This document shows positions 9,985-19,983 of a stretch of DNA of 64,000 nt, one piece after another. The notes under the pieces were generated by a model that saw nothing but the letters and a program-made list of their open reading frames with translations, did no database searches and had not been told where the DNA came from. The stretch covers positions 372,001-436,000 of the forward strand of contig CAWIOP010000002.1 of assembly GCA_963837755.1 (NCBI GenBank), given 5' to 3'. The position numbers were made by a program, and so were the translations under genes. Numbering within the stretch: position 1 is the stretch's first letter; each line of letters opens with the position of its first letter. The DNA is from JADGHX01 sp963837755. Its GTDB lineage: Bacteria > Pseudomonadota > Gammaproteobacteria > Steroidobacterales > Steroidobacteraceae.

Positions 9985-11418
9985 ATGCACAAGCTGACCA
10001 CATCGCAATTGGGACGTAGATTCCTGTTGGGCGCGGCGATCACGTCACTGCTGGTCGCGTGTGGCGTCGATCAGGTTGCCGGCATCCAGGGCTCGGGCAG
10101 TCCGGTTGCGGCGGGCTATACGTCTGTCGGCCCGATTACCGGCTTCGGCAGCGTCATTGTGGATGGCGTCGAATACTCCACCGCCGGTGCGCAGATTCGC
10201 ATTGACGATGAGCCGGCGCCCGAGTCCCAGTTGCGCGTGGGACAGATCGTTTCCATCAATGGCAGCGTCAACGCGGACGGCACCACCAGTGTGGCCACCA
10301 CGGTCTCGTTCGCGAGCGATCTGCGGGGCCCCGTTACGCAAATCGATCTTGCGAACAGCACGTTCACGGCTCTGGGCCAGAGCGTTCAGGTCACGGATGC
10401 GACGCTGTTCGACGAAAGCATTCAGCCCGGCGAGCTTGCCGGCCTGGCGGCAGGCGCCCTGGTGCAGGTGAGCGGCTTCGCGAATGCCGCCGGGGATCTC
10501 GTTGCGTCTCGCGTAGATGTGGCCGCCGCCGGCGCAACGCTTCAGGTGAAAGGCACAGTGCAGGCACTCGACGCCACCGCCAGCACGTTCCGCATCAACA
10601 CGCTTACCGTGAACTACAGCGGTGTAATGCCAACTGGCACGCTCGCCAATGGCGCCATTGTCCTCGTTCGCGGCACGGCTCTGGACAATGGCGGGGCACT
10701 GGTTGCCACGCGTGTTCAAGTGCTCTCGGGTCTGGGAGCCGCGGCGAACGATCGGGGGCAGCTCGAGGGCATCATCACAAGCTTCACGTCCAATGCCGAC
10801 TTCGCGTTGAACGGGCAACGAGTGGCCACAGATAGCAGCACGGAGCTCGTCCTGCGCGGCGCCACGCTCGGGCCCGACGTGCCAGTGAAAGTGCGCGGCA
10901 CATTCAACGCATCGGGCGTGCTCGTCGCCACCAGGGTCGAAGTGAAGCCGAATAGCCTGAGCGTGGTGCGGGGTCTGGTCACAGACGTTTCGGCCGCCAC
11001 CCGCACGCTCAACGTGCTCGGCATACCCGTCACCACCGGCAGTTCCACGTCTTTTGAGGACAGGTCGGATCTGCACATACGTCAGTTCCGGCTCGAAGAC
11101 GTGCGTACCGGTGACTACGTCGAAGTGCGCGGCACGCCGGCTCCGGCGGGCGGCGGCCTCGAGGCGACATTCGTGGAACGCGAAAAACCCGCGAACCTCT
11201 CCTACCTCCAGGGTGTCGCGACAAATGTCGCGAATCCGAGCTTCGCGATACTGGGCACGCTCGTCACCACGAACGCCCAGACGCTCTTCGCCGGGCCGGG
11301 CGGCCAGGAGAAAGCGGCTGCCGAGTTCTTTAACGAAGCGCCAGGCAAGACCCTGAAAGTGCGTGGCGCGCTCAGCGGCAGCATCTTCATTGCCGATCGA
11401 GTGCAGATCGTCCGTTAG
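9985..11418 (+). CDS. DUF5666 repeat lipoprotein
   Basis: A 477-residue protein. ATG 9985 (MHKLTTSQLGRRFLL) was chosen because it opens the signal peptide, which ends in a lipobox (SLLVAC). After it, repeated beta-rich units of about 65-70 residues follow, each with a VGPITGFGSVIVDG-like or L-V-RGTxxxxGxLVATRVEV pattern, the DUF5666 hallmark. At least five units can be counted, the last ending FIADRVQIVR. It lies 22 nt downstream of the DUF6502 gene, so they are probably co-transcribed. The likely location is the outer membrane or periplasm; the function is unknown. Confidence 0.85.
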   Translation: MHKLTTSQLGRRFLLGAAITSLLVACGVDQVAGIQGSGSPVAAGYTSVGPITGFGSVIVDGVEYSTAGAQIRIDDEPAPESQLRVGQIVSINGSVNADGTTSVATTVSFASDLRGPVTQIDLANSTFTALGQSVQVTDATLFDESIQPGELAGLAAGALVQVSGFANAAGDLVASRVDVAAAGATLQVKGTVQALDATASTFRINTLTVNYSGVMPTGTLANGAIVLVRGTALDNGGALVATRVQVLSGLGAAANDRGQLEGIITSFTSNADFALNGQRVATDSSTELVLRGATLGPDVPVKVRGTFNASGVLVATRVEVKPNSLSVVRGLVTDVSAATRTLNVLGIPVTTGSSTSFEDRSDLHIRQFRLEDVRTGDYVEVRGTPAPAGGGLEATFVEREKPANLSYLQGVATNVANPSFAILGTLVTTNAQTLFAGPGGQEKAAAEFFNEAPGKTLKVRGALSGSIFIADRVQIVR

Positions 11419-11450
11419 CCCCGGCTGACGCGCGCCCCAGGCGCTCTTGC

Positions 11451-11474
11451 GGCGAGGTGGTTCAGCACCTCGCC
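11451..11474 (+). terminator. Hairpin after the DUF5666 gene
   Basis: Arms GGCGAGGTG and CACCTCGCC form a 9-bp perfect stem with a 6-nt loop, 32 nt after the stop. The following tract is only ACCTT, so it is a weak intrinsic terminator or a transcript-stabilising hairpin. Confidence 0.55.
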
Positions 11475-11742
11475 ACCTTCATTGGCAGCCTTTGGTTAGC
11501 ACGCTACCGGTTAGCAGGCTAGCCGTCCCTTCTCTGTGGCGTTACACATACGTGTAACAGCCTGCGGCACAGTGTTCCCGCTGCGTGGTGGACGAACGAG
11601 GGCCGCTGCCTTGTGGAACGCGCGCCACACGCGCCAATAATCGCCCGCGAGGCAAGAAGGTCTTTTCGCTTCGAGTGGAGATTCGAGAACGATCGCCTAA
11701 CGCAATTTCACAACTTCGATTTTTCATGATGGGGGGGACCGC

Positions 11743-14700
11743 ATGAACTGCTTCCGTTTAACGGTGGATATGGCGCCGAAGAGTGCCAGTGCCAACTCGA
11801 TTCCGGACGACATCCTTTTTTTTCGCACGCTCAAGGCCGGCGCGCTTTGCGCGATCGCGCTCGGGCTCGGTATCACGACCAGCGCTTACGCGCAGGAGGC
11901 CGGGCAACCCGCTTCCAGTGAGCCAAAATCTTCACTAACGCTGGACGAGATCACCGTCACCGGCACGCGCATCAAGCAGCGTGAGGACTATGTCTCGCCC
12001 AACCCGATCCAGACGATCGACTCCACGGAGATGAACCGGCTGGGCATCGTCAACATCTCCGATGCCGTGACCCAGGTGCCCGCGAACGTCTCGCAGTTCA
12101 CGCCGGCCAACACGGGCGGCAGCGCCTTCTTCATCGGCTCGACGCTCGCGAACCTGCGCGGCCTGAACCCATTCTTCGGCACTCGCACCCTGACGCTGGT
12201 GGACACCCACCGCTTCATTCCGACGACGCAGGGCGACAGCGTCGACCTGAACTTCATTCCGTCGAACCTCATCGAGCGCACGGAAATCGTGACCGGCGGC
12301 GCCTCGGCGGCCTACGGCTCGGGCGCCATCTCGGGCGTCGTCAACATTCTGCTCAATCACAAGCTCGAGGGCATCAAGCTCGACGCGGACTACGGCACCT
12401 CCGAGCGTGGCGATGGCGACAACTATCACGTGGGTCTTGCCGGAGGCACGGAGCTCTTCGAAGGCCGCGGCCACATCATCTTCGGCGGTGAGTACCAGAA
12501 GCAGGACGTCATCCAGAGCTGCTCCGACGCGCGCGACTGGTGCGCCGATGGCGTAGGTCTCTACAACAACAACACCGGCTTTTCCTTCACGGCCGGCCAG
12601 CCCTACACACCCAAGATCGCCGGTCAGCCGCACTTCATTCTCAGCCGACGGAACCTGCGCTCGAATCAGGTCAGCACCAGCGGCGTCATCTTTAACAACT
12701 ACGCCCGGGGCTACGACGGCGAGCCAGCTCAACGCGGCCGGCACTGGTGTCGTTCCTTTTGCGGTCGGCGCCGAAGGCTGGCGCGCGACCGGCGGCGCGA
12801 TAGGCAGCGCGGTGGTCGGCGGCGATGGCCAACCGACCTACCAGAATCTCTCGCTGTACCCCGACGTCGAGCGCAAGACCGGCTACGGCCGCATGAGCTT
12901 CAATTTCACCGACGACACGCAGGGCTTCGTTGAAGCGTCGTACGGCCAGGTCGAGGGCGTGAACCACCAGTGGTCGGCTGGACCAGAACAGCGCGAATTC
13001 ATGCATTCACCCGGACAATGCGTTCCTGGCCGGGACGTCGGCCGCTTTCCAGGCAGAGCTCACGGCCCGCGCCAACAACGCGCCCTTTGCGACATTCCCG
13101 AACCAGATCTGCGGTGACTTCACCGGAGGTGCTCTGCCGTTCCTGAATGCCACCGTGATCACGAAGGACTGGTCCGCCCAGAACGACCAGACCGTAAGCA
13201 CGGACACCAAGGTCACTCGCGCTGTGGTCGGGGTTGAGCGGCGCCATTACAGACACGTGGAGCTGGGAGGCCTACTACCAGTACGGCAAGACCACGCGCG
13301 ATCAGATCGGCAACGGCTATCGCACCAACTGGCGCTTCGACCTTGCGAACGATGCAGTCATCGACAATCGGGCAGGGTCATCCACGTTCGGGCAGCCGGT
13401 CTGCCGCGTAACGCGGGATGGCGTGCCGCTGGGTGTGACGTACGACCCAGCGCTTGCGGTGGGTTGCCAACCGTTGAACCCGTTCGGCATCAGCAACGCC
13501 TCGCCGCAAGCACTGGCGTATGCCTTCGGCTACTCTCACGGAGCATGACGACATTCGCCAGGACGTAGTGGCCGGCAGCGTCTCGGGCGAGCTGTGGCAG
13601 GGCATGGGCGCGGGCCCACTGGCTGCGGCTGCGGGCCTTGAATACCGTCGTGACAAGCTCGCAAACCTGGCAGGCGATCTGCCGTTCTCCCAGCGCACCG
13701 ACTTCGGACTGCAGTACGGCGATTCGTTCGCTGGCAAGACGACGGTGAAAGAAGCGTTCGTCGAGCTCGAGTTGCCCTTGCTGCGAGACAAGCCGGGCGC
13801 CGAGCTGGCTGCGATCAATGGCGCCATCCGAAAGGCCAACTACAAGAATGAGGGCGGTCTTGGCACCACGGGTGAAACCGGCAAACAGGACATCACCACA
13901 TGGAAGGTCGCGCCGGTGTGGCAGGTCTTCGACTGGATGCTCCTGCGCGGCAGCCGGTCCCGCGACATTCGCGCGGCGGGGTTCCGCGAGTTGTACTACT
14001 CCCAGAGCATCCCGGCGGGTGGCTTCTTCGGCTCGGTGCAGAACTCGAAGATCGTGCCGGGAGGCGCGATCAGGGATACGGGCGACGCTTCGGTGCTGGT
14101 GCTGAGCGGCGACCCGAATCTCGCTCCCGAAAAAGCGACCACCACCACCGTAGGTTTCGTGCTGTCACCGCACGGTTGGGCCGAGACCATGCACTTCTCG
14201 GCTGACTGGTACAAGATCAAGTTGCTCGGAGGCCAGGCACTCGAAAACGCGCAAAACGTGGTCAACTCCTGCTACGACGGCTCGAACCCGGCGAAGTGCG
14301 GCCAGATCACGTTCGGTACGCCAATTGCCGGTCAGGATCCACAGAGCAACATCACGCAAGTGCGCGCGCTCTACGTCAACCAGACGCCCTATCTTGCGGA
14401 AGGCGTCGACCTGGGCTGGGACTACAACCTGCCCCTGGAAAAACTCATGAGCAGCGCGAAGGGTAGCCTCGCGTTCCGGCTGCAGGGAACGTATGCACTG
14501 AAGACGGTGATCCAGACCGCCCAGCAGCATGACGTCGCGGGCCAGACCGGCGGCGATCAGGGCTTCCTGTCGGACTTCGCTTCGGCGCCGAACTTCGTCG
14601 CCAATCTGACAACGAGCTACCTGAACGGCCCCGCCACGGTGACCGTGCAAGCTCGCTGGGTCAGCGCCGGCAGGCTGGACAAGCAGAACCCGAAGCTGGG

Positions 14701-14959
14701 GCCGGATGATGAGGGCTACAACCCGAATCTCACCTACAGCGTCTCGGATCCCACGGTGCCGAGCTACTACGTCGTGAACCTCAACGGGTCTTACGACTTC
14801 AAGTGGTTCGGTCTTCAGAGCCTGCAGATGTTCGCGAACGTGAGCAACGTGTTCGACAGGGAGCCGCCGTTCTCCGCCGGTAGGGTCGGCGGCGCGAATG
14901 CGGTCTACTTCGACACGCTCGGAAGGACCTATCGCGTCGGCATGCGCATGGCCTTCTAG
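11743..14959 (+). CDS. TonB-dependent receptor, interrupted by four apparent 1-nt insertions
   Basis: An outer-membrane active transporter. Coding sense runs in frame 1 to about 12,707, then shifts by one base at about 12,707-12,710 (GGGG), 12,980 (GG), 13,230-13,233 (GGGG) and 13,533. Removing one base at each gives a continuous frame of about 1070 residues. The signal peptide ends at AYA-QE. The plug carries a TonB-box-like DEITVTGTRI, then LNFIPSNLIERTEIVTGGASAAYGSGAISGVVNILLN split over its length. The barrel follows, ending in the C-terminal aromatic signature (RVGMRMAF). The 324-nt upstream gap holds its promoter and repeated GGTTAGCA-type elements near 11,495-11,525. The substrate is unknown; the downstream PQQ dehydrogenase suggests uptake linked to alcohol or aldehyde oxidation. 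Confidence 0.88.
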
Positions 14960-15000
14960 GGAAACCCCTCTCCCACGGGGAGTCTTGCGCAGTGACTCGA

Positions 15001-15036
15001 AGAAAGGCCGCATCCGGTAACGGATGCGGCCTTTCT
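15001..15036 (+). terminator. Strong intrinsic-type terminator after the TonB receptor
   Basis: AGAAAGGCCGCATCCG (15001-15016), loop GTAA, then CGGATGCGGCCTTTCT (15021-15036): a perfect 16-bp stem starting 42 nt after the stop. The A-rich and T-rich stem ends allow it to work in both directions. Confidence 0.88.
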
Positions 15037-15238
15037 GCAAGCGCATGTCACACGCCTCAATATTCCTTGAACCCGTCGCGCAGAGCGCTGCTGACGAGCG
15101 CGATACCAATCAACGTGGCAACTCGCGCTGCGAGAACCGCTTTTCGGGTGCCCATGCGTATCCGCCCCTTGGTTGTAGTACTTCGGCCGCCATGCGTTGC
15201 GCTACTTGGCGACTCCGGACCGCACTATATTGCAGACC

Positions 15239-17092
15239 ATGAAACGCCCAACACGCATCGTTCTTCCCCTGTTCACCACCTGCGCATTGATTGCAGCGCT
15301 GCCGTCCGGCGCGCAGGAATCGACGCCGGGCTCGCAATGGCTGTCGTTCAACAACCGGCTCGACGGCCAGCGGTTCTCGCCGCTCAAGGAAATTACGCCG
15401 GTGAATGCCTCGCAACTCGGTGAGGTCTGCCGGGTGCAGATCGACGGGCCGACAACGTTTCATGCGGGGCTGGTCGTAGTGGACGGTGTCATCTACACGA
15501 ACACCGGCCGCGAGACCGTGGCCATCGATGCAGCCACCTGCGCCGTGCGCTGGAAGCACAGTTACGCGCCGGAGGAGGAGCGGTATTCACCTTCGAACCG
15601 CGGGCTCGCATTGCTGGACGGCCGTGTGTTCCGCGGCACCGGCGACGGGCGACTCATCGCGCTTGATGCGGCGACGGGAAAGCTGCTGTGGAAGAACGTG
15701 ATCGGCGCGCCGCGACTGGGCGAGTCCGCTGCCGCGGCACCGCTCGCCTGGCAGGGTGTGGTGTTCATGGGCATTGGCGGCAGCGAGCTCGGCGTGCGCG
15801 GCCGCGTCATGGCGTATGACGCGCAGACGGGTCGAGAGCTGTGGCGGTTCAACACCATTCCGATGGGAGAAGAGAAGGGCGCCGACACCTGGAAGCGGCC
15901 CGCGTCCGCGAAGACCGGCGGCGGCGGCGTGTGGGGCGCGATGACGCTCGACGTGACCACCGGCGAGCTGTTCGTGCCGGTGGGCAACCCGTGGCCGGAC
16001 ATCGACAAGGCCTATCGCCCCGGAACCAACCTCTTCACGGACTCGATCGTGGTGCTGGATGCGCGCACCGGCGCGTTGAAATGGTGGTACCAGGTGACGC
16101 CCGAAGACTGGCAGGACATGGACCTCGTCGCCCCGCCGGTGCTGTATCGGGACAGCAAGGTGCGCGACGTGCTCGCGTTCGGCGGCAAGGATGGCTACGT
16201 CACCGGCATCGACAGAGATACGCGCAAGCCCATCTTTCGCACGCCAGTGACCACCATCGTGGATGCCCCCAAGAGTGCTACGCCGGCAGGCGTGCGCATC
16301 TGCCCCGGTTACGCAGGCGGCGTGGAGTGGAACGGCCCGGCGCTCGATCGCCTCAACAACACACTGATCACTGGGGCCGTCGATGCGTGCTTCATCGTGA
16401 AATCCGGCACTACAACATATTCACCGGGCGAGGTGAGCTTTGGAGGCACGGTGGAACCTGATGGCCCCACCACCGGGTGGGTCACTGCGCTCGATAGCGA
16501 GACCGGAGAGGTGCGCTGGCGATATCACGCAGAGAAACCAGTTATTGCCGGCGTAACGCCTACCGCCGGTGGCGTTACGTTCACAGGCGACCTCGCCGGC
16601 AATCTCCTCGTGTTCAACAGCAAGACGGGCGAGCTCGTCCACAAAGCGCAAACACGCGGCGCGTTGGCGGGCGGCGTTGTCACATACGAAGTGGGCGGCA
16701 AGCAGCACGTGGCGTTCGCTTCGGGCAACGTGTCTCGCACGGCGTTTGGTGCGCTCGGCCTGCCCAGCGTGGTGATCATGGCGTTGAACGCCGGGCAAGG
16801 GCCGAGTGCTCGAGCGCGAGCCACATCATCCGCAAGCGCGCCGGCCGGTGCGGCCAATCTCGCAAGCGGCCGGAAGTTGTACAGCCAGGTCTGTGTGACC
16901 TGCCACGGGCCGGACGGCAACCTGATCGCCGATCGCAAGTTGAGCAATCTCAAGGCGCGTCGCGATCACTCAGCGACCATCACCTACATCAAGGACCCGA
17001 AGGCGCCTATGCCGAAGATGTACCCGGACCTGCTGAGCGAACAGAACGTCGTGGACGTCACTGCGTTTCTGTACGAGGAGCTCGGGAAGTAG
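15239..17092 (+). CDS. PQQ-dependent dehydrogenase with C-terminal cytochrome c domain
   Basis: A 617-residue periplasmic quinohaemoprotein. The start at ATG 15239 (MKRPTRIVLP) gives a signal peptide cleaved near SGA-QE. The eight-bladed PQQ propeller spans about residues 30-520, with blade repeats such as AIDAATCAVRWK, ALDAATGKLLWK and VLDARTGALKWWYQ. The alcohol-dehydrogenase signature WWYQVTPEDWQDMDL carries the likely catalytic Asp. The last 90 residues are a class I cytochrome c with CVTCH haem ligation and PMPK followed by MYPDLL for the axial Met. It oxidises an alcohol or aldehyde and passes electrons to the respiratory chain. It follows the TonB receptor in the same orientation but after a terminator. 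The substrate cannot be assigned. Confidence 0.9.
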   Translation: MKRPTRIVLPLFTTCALIAALPSGAQESTPGSQWLSFNNRLDGQRFSPLKEITPVNASQLGEVCRVQIDGPTTFHAGLVVVDGVIYTNTGRETVAIDAATCAVRWKHSYAPEEERYSPSNRGLALLDGRVFRGTGDGRLIALDAATGKLLWKNVIGAPRLGESAAAAPLAWQGVVFMGIGGSELGVRGRVMAYDAQTGRELWRFNTIPMGEEKGADTWKRPASAKTGGGGVWGAMTLDVTTGELFVPVGNPWPDIDKAYRPGTNLFTDSIVVLDARTGALKWWYQVTPEDWQDMDLVAPPVLYRDSKVRDVLAFGGKDGYVTGIDRDTRKPIFRTPVTTIVDAPKSATPAGVRICPGYAGGVEWNGPALDRLNNTLITGAVDACFIVKSGTTTYSPGEVSFGGTVEPDGPTTGWVTALDSETGEVRWRYHAEKPVIAGVTPTAGGVTFTGDLAGNLLVFNSKTGELVHKAQTRGALAGGVVTYEVGGKQHVAFASGNVSRTAFGALGLPSVVIMALNAGQGPSARARATSSASAPAGAANLASGRKLYSQVCVTCHGPDGNLIADRKLSNLKARRDHSATITYIKDPKAPMPKMYPDLLSEQNVVDVTAFLYEELGK

Positions 17093-17128
17093 CGCGCCTG
17101 AGTAACGGGCGCGCCGCGCGCGGGAGGT

Positions 17129-17290
17129 TCACGAATTGTTGAGTGCCTCACGCCGGCGCCGCAGAAAGGCTTTCACCGCATTCTCGCTGCGAGCGATGGC
17201 TGCCTCGCAGGCCAGAGCTGCTTCATCGACGCGGCCCATGCGCCGAAGCAGATCGGCGCGAATCGCGTGGACGATCTTTCGGAAATTGCG
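17129..17290 (-). pseudogene. C-terminal relic of an ECF sigma factor (DUF6596/ECF42 type)
   Basis: Only the last about 50 codons are recognisable: HAIRADLLRRMGRVDEAA, then a TPR-like EAAIARSENAVKAFLRRRREAL ending at the stop. This matches the C-terminus of SigJ/ECF42-type sigma factors, which end in a TPR-like helix pair. The frame upstream of about 17,290 has no sigma-2 or sigma-4 motifs, so the rest is lost. Confidence 0.6.
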
Positions 17291-17438
17291 TGCTTCGCGA
17301 GACGTTGGTCGCTCGACATACGCGGACGCCTCATCTCGCGCCGGGCGTGAGGCATTCGCAGCTCGCGGCACTGCGACGGCAGCCGGCATCATGAGCGGCG
17401 GACGTGTCGAAGCCGATTGCGGCGGCCTGGTGCCGCCA

Positions 17439-17621
17439 TCAATGCAAGCCGCCGCGCCCGCCAGCCGACCAGCTTTGCAGCGTCATCCACGCCGCCACCT
17501 CGAGGGCGTGCCTGCAATCGCGCCCGCAGTCGCTGCATTCCCATCGCGCGCCTTCGTGATCGCGAACGAAGGTGACCTGGACGCCATCCACTTCGTAGAT
17601 CTTCCGCTCGGGTGCTGTCAT
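17439..17621 (-). CDS. Small hypothetical protein with Cys motif
   Basis: A 60-residue frame from ATG 17621 (MTAPERKIYEVDGVQ). Residues 30-40 hold ECSDCGRDCRH, three Cys and a His that could bind zinc, followed by a hydrophobic segment (ALEVAAWMTLQSW). No Shine-Dalgarno is evident and I do not recognise the family. The protein-like composition and the metal-site motif are the only support. Confidence 0.4.
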   Translation of the reverse strand: MTAPERKIYEVDGVQVTFVRDHEGARWECSDCGRDCRHALEVAAWMTLQSWSAGGRGGLH

Positions 17622-18456
17622 ATGCCGGCAGCATGCCGCAGTGGCTGAGGAAAGCGAGAAGTGTATTTCTGCGGAAATCGCGCTCATCCAGCTTGACGAG
17701 CTGCGGCGAGCTGTATGCCTTGGGGGCAACGCTGCCGCGCGACGGTGTACCGCGGCGGTATGCGGTCTCGAATTCGGGTCGCATGCTGAGACCGATGTCG
17801 CATTTTCCGAAGGCGGGACGATCGCGCGATCCCGCGCAGTCGTTCGCGATTTGCCACTCCATAGCGGAAAGCCTCTCGTCCTCCGTCCTTGGATCAAGCG
17901 TGAGAGTCGTTTCGGAGATCGCCAGATGCGTTGGTTGAATGCCCACGAGACGACGGGGAAGGGCACGTCACTCGCGCTAATACTGTTCTCTTGCGTTTCC
18001 ACTGTGTCGCTCGCCGGCCCCGACAAGAAATGCAATGGCGACGCCCCTGTCCACCGTTGCCCCGGAAACGATGAGTTCACCTCCCCGCTTCCACTCGAGC
18101 CACCGACGGCGTTCACGGCCACCTTCTACGATGCGCCGGTGCATCAGCAGCAGTGGCGAGCTCTTGTCGGACGCATCGGAGAAAGCGGCCTGGCCGACCA
18201 AATGGCGGAGGTACTCCGCGACATCGTATTTGCGCAGCCACATTTTTCCCCGGTTCGAGAATTTCCGCGGTGTCAGCGACTGCATTCCCAAAACCGGACG
18301 ATCGACTGCACCACCCATTCACCAGAAAGCGGCCATTGGAAGAACGGCAAAGGCTCGAGAGTGCCTTGCTTGCGAACGGGTCACGATCGAACAGGCGGTC
18401 TTTGACCGTAATTCCAGGTTGAAGTAACGTCGTTCGTATCCAAGGAGGCGCGCCCG
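17622..18456. other. Gene-poor stretch without a supported gene
   Basis: Both strands have open frames, but none shows a domain, a signal peptide or a good start. One minus-strand frame (about 17,640-17,900, ending LVKLDERDFRRNTLLAFLSHCG) looks slightly protein-like and could be a decayed gene. The strong AAGGAGG site at its right end belongs to the TPR gene at 18,457. Confidence 0.35.
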
Positions 18457-19983
18457 ATGAAGCAAGCCAATTTTGTCGTCGTGACCTGGGTGCTCGGCTG
18501 CGTTCTTCCGGTATTGGCGCAGGAGCAGCACTCACACCCAACGCCGGAAAGACTAGGCACGGTTACGTTCCCGACCTCGTGTGCACCCAGCGTCCAATCA
18601 GGCTTTGAGCGCGGGGTCGCGCTGCTGCACTCATTTGCGTACGCGGCCTCGGAGGAGGCGTTTCGGGCGGTAGCTGACGCCGATCCCAGCTGCGCTCTGG
18701 CGCACTGGGGTATGTCGATGTCCTACTTTCACCAGCTGTGGGAGCCACCAGGCGCTGAGGAGCTCCGCAAGGGGTTAGCAGAGATCGACCATGCCCGACA
18801 ACTGGGCGCCGGCTCAATGCGCGAGCGACGGTTCATTGAAGGGGCCGCCGCGTACTATCGCGATTCGGATCATCTGTCGCACATTGCCAGAGCCAAGGCG
18901 TACGAGCGAGCCATGGCCGAGGTGGCGAAGAGCAATCCCGGCGATGCCGAAGCGCAGATCTTCTACGCTCTCGCCCTGATTGCGACTGCGCCGCCAGCGG
19001 ATCGGTCCCATGCCAATCAGAAGCGAGCGGCTGAAATCCTCGAGCGGCTCTTGCGCAGCCTGCCACAGCACCCCGGCTTGGCGCATTACCTGATTCATGC
19101 CTACGACAGCGCGGAGTTGGCATCTCGTGGCTTGGCCGCTGCGCGCGCGTACTCAAAGATTGCGCCTTCGGCGCCGCATGCATTGCACATGCCGTCGCAT
19201 ATCTTCACTCGTCTGGGTTATTGGGACGACTCGATCGCATCGAATCGGGCCGCGCGCGCCGCCGCGCACGCCGAAGGTGATTTGGGTGAAGAGCTGCATG
19301 CAATGGACTACCTGACGTACGCATACCTGCAACGCGGACGTGAGACGGACGCCGGGCGCGTTGTCGACGATCTTGGCGCGATGAGCGGGCTTCCGACCGC
19401 CCAGTTCAAGGTGGGCTACGCCGCGACCGCCATGCCGGTGCGCTTTGCGGTTGAGCGCCGGCAATGGGCCACCGCGGCTTCTCTCCAGCCCCCGATGCAA
19501 TCGGCGCCGCACGTCGCCGCCATCGTCTACTGGGCTCGCGCGATCGGCCAGGCCCGCAGTGGACATCCGCAGGAGTCGGACAGCGATCTCGCCAAGCTCA
19601 ATGTCTGTTTACATCAGCTGCAGTCGTCGGGAAACACTTACTGGGCGATACAGACGGAGGTACTGAGCGAAGAAGCGCAAGCCTGGCTCCTGGAAGCACG
19701 AGGAATGGCTGATGAAGCCACGCGGCGCATGCGCTCCGCCGCGGACAAGGAAGATGCTGTGGAGAAACTGCCCGTCACTCCAGGCCCGATAGTTCCCGCG
19801 CGTGAACAGCTGGGAGAAATGCTGCTCGAACTCAAGCGTCCACGAGATGCGCTTCGGGAGTTTCAATCGGCGTTGATTGAGGCCCCTGGCCGGCGGGGAG
19901 CGCTTACCGGGGCTGTCCAGGCGGCGGAACTCGTCGGCGATGTCCGAACCGCAGCGCGGCTCCGAGCAGAACTGAACAGGTGA
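18457..19983 (+). CDS. Secreted tetratricopeptide-repeat protein
   Basis: A 508-residue protein after an AAGGAGG site. The signal peptide ends near VLAQEQH. TPR helices run through the mature protein (for example ERGVALLHSFAYAASEEAFR, AEAQIFYALALIA, RAAEILERLLRSLPQHPGLAHYLIHAYD, DALREFQSALIEAPGRRGAL). The HYLIHAYD and HMPSHIFTRLGYW motifs recur in a family of large periplasmic TPR proteins of unknown function in proteobacteria. It ends convergent with the broken cache-domain gene. No enzymatic motif is seen, so a scaffold role in the periplasm is an inference. Confidence 0.82.
   Translation: MKQANFVVVTWVLGCVLPVLAQEQHSHPTPERLGTVTFPTSCAPSVQSGFERGVALLHSFAYAASEEAFRAVADADPSCALAHWGMSMSYFHQLWEPPGAEELRKGLAEIDHARQLGAGSMRERRFIEGAAAYYRDSDHLSHIARAKAYERAMAEVAKSNPGDAEAQIFYALALIATAPPADRSHANQKRAAEILERLLRSLPQHPGLAHYLIHAYDSAELASRGLAAARAYSKIAPSAPHALHMPSHIFTRLGYWDDSIASNRAARAAAHAEGDLGEELHAMDYLTYAYLQRGRETDAGRVVDDLGAMSGLPTAQFKVGYAATAMPVRFAVERRQWATAASLQPPMQSAPHVAAIVYWARAIGQARSGHPQESDSDLAKLNVCLHQLQSSGNTYWAIQTEVLSEEAQAWLLEARGMADEATRRMRSAADKEDAVEKLPVTPGPIVPAREQLGEMLLELKRPRDALREFQSALIEAPGRRGALTGAVQAAELVGDVRTAARLRAELNR

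Noticed and set aside
17977..18318. Minus-strand frame with RKYDVAEYLRHLVGQ as an integrase fragment
   Set aside because: No catalytic Arg/His/Tyr pattern and no start site; similarity too weak.
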